Below are positions 1 through 11,778 of a DNA stretch of 64,000 nucleotides, piece by piece (the first letter of the stretch is position 1; each line of letters starts with the position of its first letter). The DNA comes from Xestospongia bergquistia (Eukaryota > Porifera > Demospongiae > Haplosclerida > Petrosiidae): assembly GCA_963965975.1 (NCBI GenBank), contig OZ014416.1, positions 1,426,001 through 1,490,000 of the forward strand. The letters are read 5' to 3'. The position numbers were made by a program, and so were the translations under genes. The notes below the pieces were generated by a model. It was not told the origin of the DNA. It was given only the letters and a program-made list of their open reading frames with translations, and made no database searches.

Positions 1-1040
1 TTAGCTCCTAGTTGGCATATGGCGTTAGGGTCATCAGCGCAAAGACGAACTATCAACCTTTACACATAAAATACAATAAGGAGCCAATAAACAAGTTGCC
101 ATGGTTACCTGGCCTCTGGGTAATTGCTAGAAACTTTGAATAATTCCATTTCGTTATCAAAAGTCATCAGTGATACTTCTTTTTTGGCAGCATACCTATT
201 TTAACAATGGTATAAAAATCAATGAAAACAATAGTAGTTATGATACTCACTTGATGTGAGAATTCTGTTTACAAGGATTAGCGAATATAATGTTATCTGG
301 TGTTACACCAATGTCAAGTATCTGTCGTATTTCGCTTTTACTAGCACAATCAAATCCAGTTCCAAGGTGTGCCAATAAGGAGAGGACAACAGGATTATCA
401 TTGCATTTGACAGCTGAAATAATAACAAAGAAAATACATCACAATCAATCAAATATTTCCAGTTTTTAATTAGGTCAACTAAGAGTCCATTATATGTGTC
501 ATTTAGACTATCAGCAAACCAAGCCTTAGTTCTATAGGTGGGCATACGACATTAGTAGCCATGGCAACCATCTATAATTAGTTGGTTTAGGTGACAAACA
601 CTGTCACATTAATAGCTGAAAACAATGGTAGGTTGTAAGCAATTGTGTATATTTAGACTACAAAATCATTGTGCATTTTTGAACCCAGAGTGGGAGAAAT
701 GGACGTTTTCTAAGGGTACACACCCACTCCATTACGCATTGTTATTGATGCACAGCATAACATGTTTCATTGTGTTACACAACTCACCATAGTGAGGTTT
801 AATTCGAGGAAGGAAATTCCTCCATAAGTTATAGAGATCAATCAATCTACCAACATCCATTAAATAAAATGGATCATCACAATCCTGCAGTAAATATCAA
901 ACATCTGCTTAACCAATTATTAGATAACTAACCTCTCTATCAGTTGATTTGGTTATGCATCTCATATATTCCTGGCAAGACAAGGCTTTAGGAATGACCT
1001 CTACAGGTACAGACTTGCCTGGACCAGTTTTAATACTCAT
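1..1040 (-). CDS. ODC1: Ornithine decarboxylase, N-terminal part (runs off left edge)
   Basis: PLP-dependent decarboxylase that makes putrescine from ornithine, the entry step of polyamine synthesis in the cytosol. Five exons read on the minus strand: 933-1040 (ATG at 1040), 788-884, 251-413, 109-195 and 1-57, with GT-AG borders and phases that join cleanly. The joined protein contains HYAVKCN, with the lysine that binds PLP, then [33 protein letters not shown] and [16 protein letters not shown], all in the order expected of eukaryotic ODC. The TIM-barrel N-terminal third is present; the rest lies left of the window. Antizyme inhibitor is the close alternative. The FDCASK and NPCKQ versions of the motifs favour a true decarboxylase, but the catalytic cysteine region is not visible. 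Confidence 0.9.
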
Positions 1041-1199
1041 TTGGATTAATTATAGGTAAAATAAAACAAATAAGACTAAATGAAAGTAAGGTTGCAAATC
1101 CAAAACTAGAAATTACTAATGAAAGAAACAAAGATGCATAAAAGACAAAGTTTAAGGGCAGACAGTATTACCTTTTGTTATTATTTTGATTAAGGGGTG

Positions 1200-1476
1200 C
1201 TAGCTAATATCTCCCCACTCTGGTTCAAAATTTATATCAAGTTGATCTCTGTAAAGGCAAAGACCTTCTGCACGCTCACAGCAGATCACTCCACAGTGAG
1301 CACCCTGAGGAAAGATATTATTATTGTGGTATTTACTTAGTGTTTGAGGTATAATATTGGTCTCTTACACTAAACATCTATTGTTTGAAATTAGTGCTAG
1401 TCAGTCAGTCAACTTACCCTAGCAAGAGGATCCACCCCAAAATGACTAGGTATCTTTGACGGCCGAATTTTGGTAG
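1200..1476 (-). CDS. Last two exons of an unrecognised minus-strand gene
   Basis: Two exons can be joined on the minus strand: about 1418-1476 and 1200-1304. The donor GTAAGT, a TTTCCTCAG acceptor and a continuous reading frame support the join. They encode a C-terminus containing KIPSHFGVDPLARG, then CGVICCERAEGLCLYRDQ, and ending EPEWGDIS before TAG. In-frame stops just upstream show that any further coding must come from another exon, which I could not place between 1480 and 2540. The family is not recognised. It sits head-to-tail upstream of the ODC gene and could share or abut its promoter region. It could also be a decayed remnant. Confidence 0.4.
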
Positions 1477-1479
1477 CTA

Positions 1480-2548
1480 TCACTCAGAGATGTTTAGAAT
1501 AACGAGGTAGACATCCGCAGTTCTCTGACAACGCAAATGTCTAAAATGTACGTTCTTAGACGAAACTATTTTGTCTGGGAACAGCAGAGCAAATCAGATG
1601 TGCTCCAAAATGCTCTCAGTTTGATGATGGAACAGGATTTAGTACAAAATAGACCTGAGTACTATGAGAAGGAAAGACGCGAGACAATCTGAGCATGCGC
1701 ACAAGTTTAACGCCTTTTCACGTGGTTCTTTGCTGCTATTTGCATAGCCAGCCCCTCCCCCCTACACAAAAATGTAAAGTGTTGTTCACTGGTTATGGAG
1801 AAAGATGATATTACCAGTGATAACACTTGGCCAAATTTGATTCCTCAGTAAATACAAAATTTGCCTTAGCATACTCCAATATTTAATCTAGGAAAGAAGA
1901 CACAATCATCATAAACTTTTTTAGTCCCGGTAATATTAAATGGCTTAGAAGATTCTATGGATTTGGGATTTAATGTATCCAATTGGTTTTGAAACTTATT
2001 TATTATACATGTAAACTGCCTATAATGCATGAAAATTAAGCAATGGCCATTAATTAAATATCTGGTAGGTTTTAACATTGTCTCTGACAAATTTGGAATA
2101 GTTATGGCAAAAAATGATTTCCTTCCAAAATGTGTAGAAAATTGGCACTGTGACTAAATTCTACACTTTTTGGCAGAAAATTGTTTTTTATATATAATAT
2201 AATATATATATATTATATATGTATGTATGTATATATATGCATATATAATATATAAATCTTGTAGAATTTAAAACAGAATCATATCATACATGTCATTTCT
2301 ATGACACACCATTTATAACAAAAGTAATACATTATTATAGCATACAGTGCTTGCATTTTATTTGTATTATATACTTTACAACCATAAACCCTATAAATGC
2401 ATGAACTATAACATAAAATGTAATTCTACATGTATACATTATACAATATTACTTTTGTAGCAAATTGCGTGCCCACACTCTTCTGCAAGAGGAGGAGGGG
2501 CTGGTGACCCCACCCACTTCCGATCTTTTCTAACTCCACGTGAGGAAA
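1480..2548. other. Intergenic stretch before EIF3I, with AT-rich microsatellite
   Basis: No coding frame here is supported by splice sites or family resemblance. A TA/TATG-rich simple repeat occupies about 2190-2256. The stretch separates the minus-strand genes on the left from the plus-strand EIF3I, so it should hold both 5' regions. No clear core promoter element could be singled out. Confidence 0.5.
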
Positions 2549-4868
2549 ATGGTAAGTTTATTAAATATCATCCTCTTCATTTTTCTTATTTTCTACAATA
2601 GCGGCCTCTTATGCTACATGGTCACGAGAGGGCCATCACTCAGATACGATACAATTATGAAGGTGATCTATTGTTTTCTGTAGCAAAAGACCATATCCCC
2701 ACAGTCTGGTACTCTGATAACGGAGAACGATTGGGTACATATAAAGGCCACAATGGAGCAGTGTGGTGTATTGATGTCAACTGTATCCAATACTCTTATG
2801 CTATATTGTAACAAAAATGTAGCCAGTATTCTTTGTAGTAGTAGCTGAGTTGATCACACTAGACTACTAAGGGTCAATGTAGTCTAGTGAGCTACTCTCT
2901 CCCTTTTTGATAAGTTGATGAGCAGAGGAGGGTCTAGATACAAACTAAGTTTACTGCCCCTTTGGAATGAGTGAAATTTGGCACACTACAACAATTTCAA
3001 AAAAGGAGAGGCTAGCTGGCTAGACTAGGTTCAATGTAGAAGGGATAGGAAAATATCAACAGCATTCCTGATTATTTTTCCATAGTATAGATTTTACAGA
3101 TAAAAGACAGCTTGCTAAAATTTTTGTGTTACATGTATTCATTTGCTAAACAATTAATTAACTCTAATGTAGACATGGTGTTACGTAATTTTGTCATGAA
3201 CATTTTTCACAATGAAAACAATAGCATTAGAATTAAATTTTGTTCCACAATGTTTTGGTACTAACTATATTATAATTTTATTAATAGTATTTATTGTGTA
3301 ACATCATCATTTATTACATAATTTCTTAACAATGTGACTAGTGGACTCCACTTTAGTTCTAACTGGATCAGCTGATAACACTGCTAAAATCTGGGACTGT
3401 GAATATGGAAAAGAGTTACGTTCTTTCCCAACAAATAGTTCTGTTCGTACCTGTGGATTCTCTCATCTTGGGGACCTCCTCATGTACTCTACTGATGAGA
3501 GACGTGATGTCAACTGTGAGATTTTAGTCTACGACATCCGAGCTAATGAAAATGAAGTTGCTAAGATAAATGTAGAGGGAGATAAAGTGACTTCAGGTGT
3601 CTGGGGACCTTTTGATGAGTACATCATTACCGGTCATGGTGATGGAACAGTGGCTCATTATGACTATCCAGTGAGTAATCTAACACTAGTGGTTACCATA
3701 GCTACTGGTTTGATATTAAAGCTATGTAAATAAGATGTAAGGAATATGGAAAAGTCTAGGTTTTCCAAATGGGATTGAACTCGGAATCTTCTGAGTATTA
3801 CTCAAACACTTACTGACTGAATTACTAGTCTGACTTGGTTTTGGAAAGGTATATCTGGTTAGAGGAAGCCCCAACTTATTTAAGATTCATTGTTTTCATT
3901 ACCAAAGCATCACCTTTTTTTTATAAAATCATTTGAATGCTTGCACCTAAATTATCTCCTAATACTACTGCTGAAATGAAAGGTACCACCAAGAGAAATA
4001 AACACCATTACACTACTGAAATAAGTAGAAAACAAATTACTTCTCTCCTTACAGTACACTACTGTATATAATCATTTCTATTTTCTATATTGGTTATAGA
4101 CTGGTCGTTGTATTAAGAAAATAAAGGAACATAAAGACGCTGTTAGTGATCTTCAATTGAGTTCAGATATGACCATGATCATTACATCATCCAAAGACAC
4201 CAATGCATTGGTAAGTTTTTTAATAACTATTAATAAAATGGGATCATTAGTGAGGGGCCAAAGTTATTAAAAGATATATTTCACTTATTGTCAAATAGGT
4301 TTTAATTTACGATTAGAATTACTAACAAACATATTAGTATCCATTTTATACTGTATGTGTCCATTTATTTAGCTATATGATGTCGATGAGCTTAAAGTTA
4401 TAAAAACATTCCATACTGATCGTCCAGTAAATTCAGCTGCTATCTCTCCAATCAAAGATCATGTGAGCAGTTAATTCATTGTAATTATTAAAGCATTGCT
4501 CATATTGGTAGGTTGTACTGGGAGGTGGTCAAGAAGCCATGGATGTTACCACCACAACAACAAAAGCAGGAAAATTTGAGGCCAGGTAATAATAGAGTTA
4601 TCTAGTCAACAAGACATGTTAGCTGTCTGCTCTAGATTTTTCCATATGATATTTGAGGAAGAAATTGGTCGAGTGAAAGGTCACTTTGGACCCATTAACT
4701 CTTTAGCTTTTCATCCAGATGGTAAAAGGTATGGATATTTCTAATTATGGGAGCTTGAAAAGTAGGAAATAATTTCTTTCTCTTAGTTATAGCAGTGGTG
4801 GTGAAGATGGCTATGTAAGAGTTCATTACTTTGACTCCTCATATTATGAATTTGAAATAGACTTTTAA
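2549..4868 (+). CDS. EIF3I: Eukaryotic translation initiation factor 3 subunit I
   Basis: WD40 beta-propeller subunit of the eIF3 complex, which recruits mRNA and initiator tRNA to the 40S ribosome in the cytosol. Eight coding exons: 2549-2551 (only the ATG), 2602-2782, 3342-3670, 4100-4210, 4373-4462, 4512-4585, 4636-4728 and 4787-4868. They sum to 321 codons (320 aa against about 325 in vertebrates). Hallmarks in order: [115 protein letters not shown]. Two introns are about 50 bp. The exon 2 donor (GTATCC) is weak, and the usual tryptophan after it reads as leucine, so that border is the least certain. Nothing looks broken. Confidence 0.96.
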
Positions 4869-4902
4869 CATATGTCATAATTTAAGAAAAAATTGTAAAA
4901 AA

Positions 4903-6019
4903 TTATAATTTTAATTTATTTAAATATTCTTTGTGTTTCTCTTCTGATAAAGTGGCTATTAAGCCGTCGTTAATAATTGCTTCACTTTGTAAACTATAGT
5001 CTATTAATGTTCCCTTTCGTGTTGTCATCTCTCCACCTAGAGCTGATAGAAGAGCATTACCAGCACATGTGTTCCATTTGTTTATAGGGTTAGTATGAAA
5101 ATAAAGATCTGCTTTCCTCTGAGCTACTTGTAGTGACTTGTATCCAGCACCTGCAGCTGTTGTATGTTGTACTGTCTGACCTTTGAAGGCTTTGTTAGTG
5201 ACATCTTTGACATTGCCAGCATGAGATCTTGAACTGATGATTTTAACATAGGTTGATGTGGTAGAGAGCTCAGCTGCCTCCAATACAGAGGATGAGACAC
5301 CATGGTTTACCCAGCTCCAGTATGTAATACCTTGCTTTTCTTTTCCTGTAAAGAGAAAATAGAGCATGTCACACGAGTAAGTAAATGAGTGTATGTGTAC
5401 GTGAAAAGATAGAGAATTTGATATCAATACCTTTGAAAAATGGTTGGTGGATTACACTAGCAATGGGTACATTTTTCACCACAATACACACTAATATTGT
5501 GATATATTCCAATAACTTGGGGTCTTTAGCACCTTCAGCATATTCCAGTGAGGCATCCAAAGGATCTATCCAAACTCCTATATCATTAATATTAACAGCT
5601 TCATCTCGTTTCAAGTAAGTGTCCACCTCTATGTTAGATAAAGGTGGGTGTCTGATTGGTTCATCTGTTGTAGGATCAGTCTCTTTTGAGCGAAAACGTA
5701 GAGATGGCCACGTTGATAATAAACCATTAGTAATAATGTCATGTGATTTATGAACAGCAAGAGTTACATACTTTTTATCTTTTTGTTTCTTGTCTTTAAC
5801 TTTTATAGCTACTTTTGGATTTTGTCGTATTTCGACAATTTTTTCCCCACTTTCTTCAGCAAGATAAATGGAAGCAGATAAAAGTTTTGAAATTTTGATA
5901 GTTTTTCCAGCGTAGTTCGAGTGACCAGATCTTGATAGTACGTAGATAACAAGTATAACAGCAGCTGAGAGAATTAATATAACCACAGCTCTATTGGGAC
6001 GTAGTCGTGTCAACTCCAT
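4903..6019 (-). CDS. BPNT2-like Golgi phosphatase, copy A (degenerate metal site)
   Basis: Belongs to the Golgi-resident phosphoadenosine phosphate 3'-phosphatase group (BPNT2/IMPAD1, lithium-sensitive Mg-dependent phosphatase superfamily), which clears PAP made by sulfotransferases. Two exons, 5431-6019 and 4903-5345, give 343 aa. The ATG at 6019 precedes a single hydrophobic anchor (residues about 10-30), as in the type II membrane homologues. The body carries GVWIDPLDA, ISSRSHAGNVK, GAGYKSLQ and CAGNALLSALGGEMTT. Compared with copy B and the family, three metal-site motifs differ: the EE pair reads KE, DPLDAT reads DPLDAS, and KWD reads KWN. The fold should form, but catalysis may be lost or altered. 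It lies about 140 bp downstream of copy B, head to tail, and its stop is only 34 bp from the convergent EIF3I stop. Confidence 0.88.
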
Positions 6020-6157
6020 ATTATCCTTCGTGTGGACCACACCCACCAGATATCAACGAAAAAGAATTAAAAATTATATCGCGTATTTTATCATTTTTAT
6101 GGAGCCCCTCCATCTCATAATCATTTAAAACAATAATAGCATAACAATAAAGAAAAG

Positions 6158-6649
6158 TTAGATCTTCGATAATTTTTTCAAATATTCTTTGTGTTTATCT
6201 TTTGACAAAGTAGCTATCAAACCATCATTAATAAGTACTTCACTTTGTAAACTATAATCAATTGAGTTTCCCTTGCGCGTTGTCATCTCTCCACCTAGAG
6301 TTGATAGCAGAGCATTACCAGCACATGTATCCCACTTCTTTATTGTCGTAGTGTGAAAATAAAGATCTGCTTTCCTCTGAGCTACTTGCAATGACTTGTA
6401 TCCAGCACCTGCAGCTATTGTATGTTGTACTGTCTGACCATTGAAGGCTTTGTTAGCGACTTCTTTGACATCACCAGCATGAGATCTTGAACTGATAATT
6501 CTGATGTTTGATGTGGTAGAGACATCAGCTCCCTCAAGTACTGAGGATGAGACACCATGATTTACCCAGCTCCAATATGTTATTCCTCGTTTTTCTTTTA
6601 CTATAAAAAGAAAATCAAGGTAATTATAAATAAGTCATCCTATTACATG

Positions 6650-6705
<56 letters not shown>

Positions 6706-7311
6706 TAACACTAGTATACCTTTAGCAAATGGTTGATGGATTACACTAGCAATGGGCTGGCCTTTCACTACAATGCATATCATTACAGTGACATACTCCA
6801 ATAGCTTGGGATTATTGCCACCTTCTGTGTACTCCTGTGTGGCATCCAATGGATCTATCCAGACTCCTACATCATCCATGTTAACAGCTTCATCCTGCTT
6901 CATAAAAGTGTCCACTTCTTTATTGTAAAGAGGTGGATGTCTTGTAGGCTCATCTGTTCTTTTAACATTCTTCTCTTCAGAGTGGTAATATAGAGAAGGC
7001 CACACACTCAACAAACCATTTGTAATGATCTCATGTGACGTATGATCTCCAAGTGTTACATATTCTCTTTGTCCTAGATTTTTTTGCTTAACTCTTGCAG
7101 CTATATCTGGGTCATGTCGTATTTGAACAATTCTTCTACCACTTTCTTCAGCAAGATAAATGGAAGCAGATAAGAGTTGAGAGATTTTAATAGTTTTTTC
7201 AACGTTATCTGAGTTGCCAGATTGTCTTAGTATATAGATAATCAGGAAAACAACAACTAAAAGAACCAGTACAACAATGGCTTTATTGTAACGAACCCTC
7301 CCCATTTCCAT
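6158..7311 (-). CDS. BPNT2: BPNT2-like Golgi phosphatase, copy B (canonical motifs)
   Basis: Same family and same intron position as the neighbouring copy. Exons 6720-7311 and 6158-6600 give 344 aa. I chose the ATG at 7311 (MEMGRVRYNK), just before the hydrophobic anchor VVLVLLVVVFLIIYIL; an open frame continues about 35 codons further upstream but is not needed. Metal-binding motifs are intact: SEEKN for the acidic pair, WIDPLDATQEYTEG, and KKWDTCAGNALL. This is therefore the likely working PAP phosphatase of the pair, anchored in the Golgi with a lumenal catalytic domain. Its intron holds a GA microsatellite next to the donor. Its 5' end is about 155 bp from the divergent DLGAP5 start, so the two may share a bidirectional promoter. 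Confidence 0.92.
6653..6702. repeat. (GA)n microsatellite in BPNT2-like intron
   Basis: About 25 GA units (CT on the coding strand) lie just inside the donor end of the copy B intron. Copy A lacks it. Length is likely polymorphic. Confidence 0.95.
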
Positions 7312-7467
7312 CAGGATAATAATAATAAACAAAAGAATATCGAAAGGGGTTAAAAATTGTTTTGACCAATGAAATTTGAGTTTGCAGTAGATTTGAATTT
7401 GAACGAGAAGGGGCACATGGTTCCATTCTAAGGGCAGCTAAAAAACATTAGGATCACGTCTGAGAAA

Positions 7468-10400
7468 ATGGCAAATAGACAGCAACTGTATAAGTTTAAA
7501 GGACGTCGAGGATTAGAGGCAAGAGCTGATAAAAAGCGAGAAGATTCCAAACGTCAACGAGATGAACTTGTCATGGAACGTAGAGGAGTGTTACAAGAGA
7601 TTCAGGAATCTAAGACGAAGCCAACGGATAGTAAAAGCGGTAAGTATATGATTATATGTTAACCCTTGACTTTAGACCTCTAGCTAGCATGTATATCCTT
7701 TATTTCATACTTTGTTGGATAAGTTTCATGAATAAATAATTTAATTTATTACTTCTCTAGGAGGAAAAGTAACAGCAAAATCAAGTCATCGTTTAGAGGA
7801 ATTGAAAGAATGGCAGAAACAACGTGAATTAAAAAAACAAGAAGAAAAAATGAAATTGAAACCAACTTTTAATAGATTTGGAGGAAGTGGAGTTGCCAAG
7901 TCATGTGACAGTCATGTGATGTCAAAACAATCTAAATCGTCCAAGGATATTACAGTAAAAGCAACGGGGGTACCTCCTGTCAAAGATGTTCATAAGCCCA
8001 AAATGACGACTCGATCAGAAAGTATGACTACTACAACAAGTAAAACCAGTATGGTAACCAGAAAAACCACTGCTACAACCAGTAAAACCAGTAACGCAAC
8101 TAGTAGAGCCAGTACTACAGGTGGTAAAGCCAATACCACAACCAACAAAACCAGTACTACAACCAGTAAAGCCAGTGCCACAACCAGTAAAGCCAGTGCC
8201 ACAACCAGTAAAGCCAGTATCACAACCAGAAAGACTAAAGATACTACAATCGGTAAACCTAGTACCATAACCAGTAAAACTAGTTCTGTGAGTACTAACA
8301 AATCTAAAAGTATAGTTAAGGGTGTGAACAGTATAGTTGATACATCTGTGTCTCTTAAACCTAAAATCACAGCTGCTAAGACAACTAGAGTATCAGCACT
8401 TGTTGCGAAAAAAAGCACACTACAAGATGGTCACAAGGCAATTTCTAAACCAAACAAGATTTATACTACAAGTAAATCACATGATGATCAGGTGACATCT
8501 AACATTCAAGAGAAGACTTCAAAGCAGTCTGTTACTTGTGATCTTAATCAGCACCCAGCTTGGATTCCTGGTGCTAGCTTAGCTTCATCCAAATCATCAG
8601 TACCAAATTTTGATGAAGCATTCTCAAAGCCTTTCTTTAGTCCATTCAAATTTACTGGATCAACCAGTGTTACAACAGCTCCCTCTGAACAGATCAAGTT
8701 TACTTTCCGAAAAGAGGTCACAGCAGAAACACTATCTCTGCCAGTTCTTAATGAGATTGTTAACGATTCTTTAGAGAATGATGAGAAGGAAGATCCCCTT
8801 CCTAATCTTGACGAGGTTACAACCGATTATCCTAGTGACACTGAACCATTGACTGGTAACAAGTCTGATGTATCCATTGAAAATATTAACATTTCTTTAG
8901 CGCATAATAATAACTTTACAAATCAACAGAGAGAAGAGGAAGACACTTATCAGATTAAAATGGCATCCCTTTCTCTCCAATCTCCACCTACACTCCATGA
9001 ACCTCCTCTTCCACAGAATTCAGCTCTTAGTTCCAGTTCTGCCCAGCTGTCATCTTCTGTTACATCGTCTAATGTTACGTCTTCTGTGGAAATGGAGCCT
9101 TCAACTGAAAATTGCCAACTAGAGATTTTTAGATCTTATCGTCAACTTCACACAGATGTGGTTGAGCGATTCACATCTCTCTGTCAAGAGTGGGAAGAAA
9201 AACTAGATCAATTTAGTCAAAATGAGGATGCCCCTGCTGATGAAGGTTATTATTATCTTGTATTTATATTGTTTTGATATTACATGCACTTTATTGATAA
9301 GGATTCATGGTCATGTGATTGATCATGTGATTTTCACATGTTATCTTTCCCTTAGTTATTGATGATATCCGTACAACAACATGTCAAGCTAGACTCTTAA
9401 TGAAACAGAAACTTAAACAATATCTTGAACTTGTTGAAATGGCAGAGGTAATTAATGAGTTAATTAATGAGTTTGCTCTTTTGTCAATTATCATTAACTA
9501 TTTTAATATTTATCTAATAAGTTATGAGAAAGTCCTTGTAAATAGGTTATATTATATCATATTTCCAAAGGCAGGAAATCATGCAGCAGCATGCCCAGTG
9601 TAATATACATATACTCTCTATTATAAATGTATTGCTCAAATTGACTTTATAATATGAACCAGTTATTAATATAGTAGTATTCTCTGTATAGCATGACATG
9701 AAGGTTGGAGTATCCTTTGTAGTACTCATTCTTGTTTGATATAATATAATGTTATAGTATGCATCAATGTAGTCATCTTTTATCTCTAATTCTCTAGAAT
9801 AATAGTGGTGAGAAGAAAACCACACCCGAGGATTTACAAGGATTCTGGGATATGGTCTATTTTCAAGTGGAGAGTATTGATAAAAGGTTTGCATCTGCTC
9901 GTCAGTTAGAACTCAATAACTGGCAACCACCAATGGAGGAAGAGACTGTCACTAAGAAACCACCACGTCGTAGTAAGGTAAGCAATATGAAATATGCATC
10001 ATGTCTGTGTGTGTAATACTAGTAAGTAATTTTGTTCATTATAGAACTCTTCCTCTCTTTAGAGACGAGCCTCCCAGGCTGCCTCAGCCAAAATTGTAAC
10101 ATCTGATAAATCTGTTCCTTCAGAGCGACTCCAAGCTGCTCGAGCAAAGAGGGATGCCGCTCGTTCTAGACTAAGAGAAATGAAACTTGCAGCTGCTAAG
10201 ATGAAAGAGACTGCCCGACAAGAAGTAGAGGAAAGTAAAGAACTGGATGTATCGCCTTCTAAAGTGATGAAGATGAATGAACGTAAGTTAGATGACAAAA
10301 TTATGCTGTGTTTGGCTTTAGTCCTTTCTTTGGTATCAAAAACTGGTATTACTGGTTTCATATTCCTGTTTTTTCTCTAGCTGCTGGGTCAGGTCTGACT

Positions 10401-11021
10401 CCTCCATCTCGTCAGAATTCAGCTTTATCTCAGGAGGATGTGCCTGTGGGGAATCTCCTCTTGTTATCTCCTCACACTCCTCCTCCTCAGCAACAACAAG
10501 TTTTTAAAACTCCAAAGAACAAAAGTACTAAAAAACGTCATTCCTCACGTTCAGATTCATCTCAAGACGAGGAGGTCCCTGTGGAAACTATATTATCATT
10601 CTCTCTTCATACTCCACCCACTCAACAGTTTGTTTTTAGAACTCCTAAAAGTAAAAGTTCTAGTAAGCGTCATCCTTCATGTTCAGGATCATCAACTAAA
10701 AAACTCATTGAACCAGAAGGAGCATTCACAACTAAACTTGTTCAAATAAATGCTTCCAAGAAACTTCTGTAAGTATCACATGATGATCACATGATTAATA
10801 GATGGCTTATATTATATATAGAGTTTACAGTAATGACACTGTTGAATTAATTACCTTTGTCTTATTTCTATAGACAAGAGTTAGAGACAGACTTGATTGT
10901 CTCACCAGCTCGAAGATCAAGACGTCTTGTTAATAGGGAGAGAGATGAAGTCATTGTTGACTCTTTTTTGGATTTACCTGAAGATACAGACTTTGCTTAC
11001 TTTCCAAATAAGGCAATTTAG
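7468..11021 (+). CDS. DLGAP5: DLGAP5/HURP-like spindle protein
   Basis: Hepatoma up-regulated protein family: a Ran-regulated microtubule-bundling protein of kinetochore fibres. Seven exons, 7468-7639, 7761-9245, 9356-9447, 9798-9977, 10063-10282, 10381-10768 and 10874-11021, total 894 aa, close to the vertebrate 846 aa. The N-terminus (residues 1-60) is highly basic, as in the microtubule-binding end of HURP. Residues about 190-280 are a Ser/Thr/Lys-rich stretch of 7-residue repeats (TTSKASA). The GKAP/DLGAP homology domain spans exons 2-4: WEEKLDQ, ARLLMKQKLKQYLELV and the hallmark DLQGFWDMVYFQVE. Exon 5 is a basic Ala/Arg-rich helix, and exon 6 holds repeated TPPPQQQQVFKTPKNKS and TPPTQQFVFRTPKSKS units with possible CDK sites. 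The last exon ends DLPEDTDFAYFPNKAI. Copies of exons 6-7 recur as fragments further right. Confidence 0.93.
8038..8290 (+). repeat. Coding 21 bp tandem repeats in DLGAP5 exon 2
   Basis: Imperfect 21 bp units (AACCAGTAAAGCCAGTGCCA plus one base) encode Thr-Thr-Ser-Lys-Ala-Ser-Ala. The three middle units are nearly identical, so copy number probably varies by slippage. The frame stays open. The antisense reads as a Leu/Val-rich string with no meaning. Confidence 0.9.
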
Positions 11022-11778
11022 ACTATTCAAATTGAACTTTTGTTTTCTACTACTACAACTACTAATAATAGTATTTTGTCTACATGTATACTAGTATACA
11101 ACATTGTACATATGCAGTGTGTGTAGATATACTTTAGTTAATGTTTTGTGTCTTGTTTGCTGTTTATGTAATATTAATAATTATTAAGTAAAATTAATAG
11201 TTAGTTGACCATGTGTTCATCATGCTAGGTGTCCCTGAGATTAGCAACAATTATTATCAGACATGTGCACAAACATATCTTTACATTACATTTAAATAGT
11301 TTATTATGTCTCCAAGTTATCGTTGACACACTCAACTCCATGCAACACCACATCATGAAGACTTTGACAGATAATTACTAATGAAGGATTTATGTGATAA
11401 TGATAAACAGGAGCACTATATAGAAGATATATTATAGTATAGCAAATAGTAAAAATGTGTCACCTCTTGCAATCAAGTGGACTGGCAAAAATTATATATC
11501 CCAGACAAAAATAAACCAAACTAACAAAATAAAATGTCAATGAATAATCTTATTTGATTCCACTAATTTATATTAATTATTAAATTAAATTAATTAAAGA
11601 TTAGATTAATTAGGGGGTGGAACAAATTCGCACACGTTTTATACAGTAATTATATTTTAAGCAATATTATTATGTTTGTTTGTACACTGAGTCTTTTTCC
11701 TACTGCCACAATTGTTGTATAACTGAATCACTAGTAGCAATGACTTGTAAGTAATAATTATGTTAATAAGGTTGTTGA
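11022..11778. other. Intergenic spacer shared by several array members
   Basis: No gene seen. The sequence recurs with small changes at 24,400-24,730 and 30,650-31,380 (and shorter parts at 16,470-16,770, 44,815-45,110 and 60,240-60,720). It is the common 3' flank of TMA genes and marks the duplicated unit. Confidence 0.75.

Noticed and set aside
303..545. Open minus-strand frame over the ODC exon
   Set aside because: Crosses an ODC intron border and uses a different frame from the conserved ODC residues.
1866..2090. Minus-strand 74-codon frame upstream of EIF3I
   Set aside because: No family resemblance, no splice partner, in AT-rich intergenic sequence.
7990..8418. Minus-strand frame rich in Leu and Val, resembling membrane segments
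   Set aside because: It is the exact antisense of the Ser/Thr/Lys repeat in DLGAP5 exon 2; hydrophobicity is a by-product of the complement.
10438..10749. Second plus-strand frame over DLGAP5 exon 6
   Set aside because: Alternative frame; the other frame carries the conserved repeats and joins correctly to exons 5 and 7.
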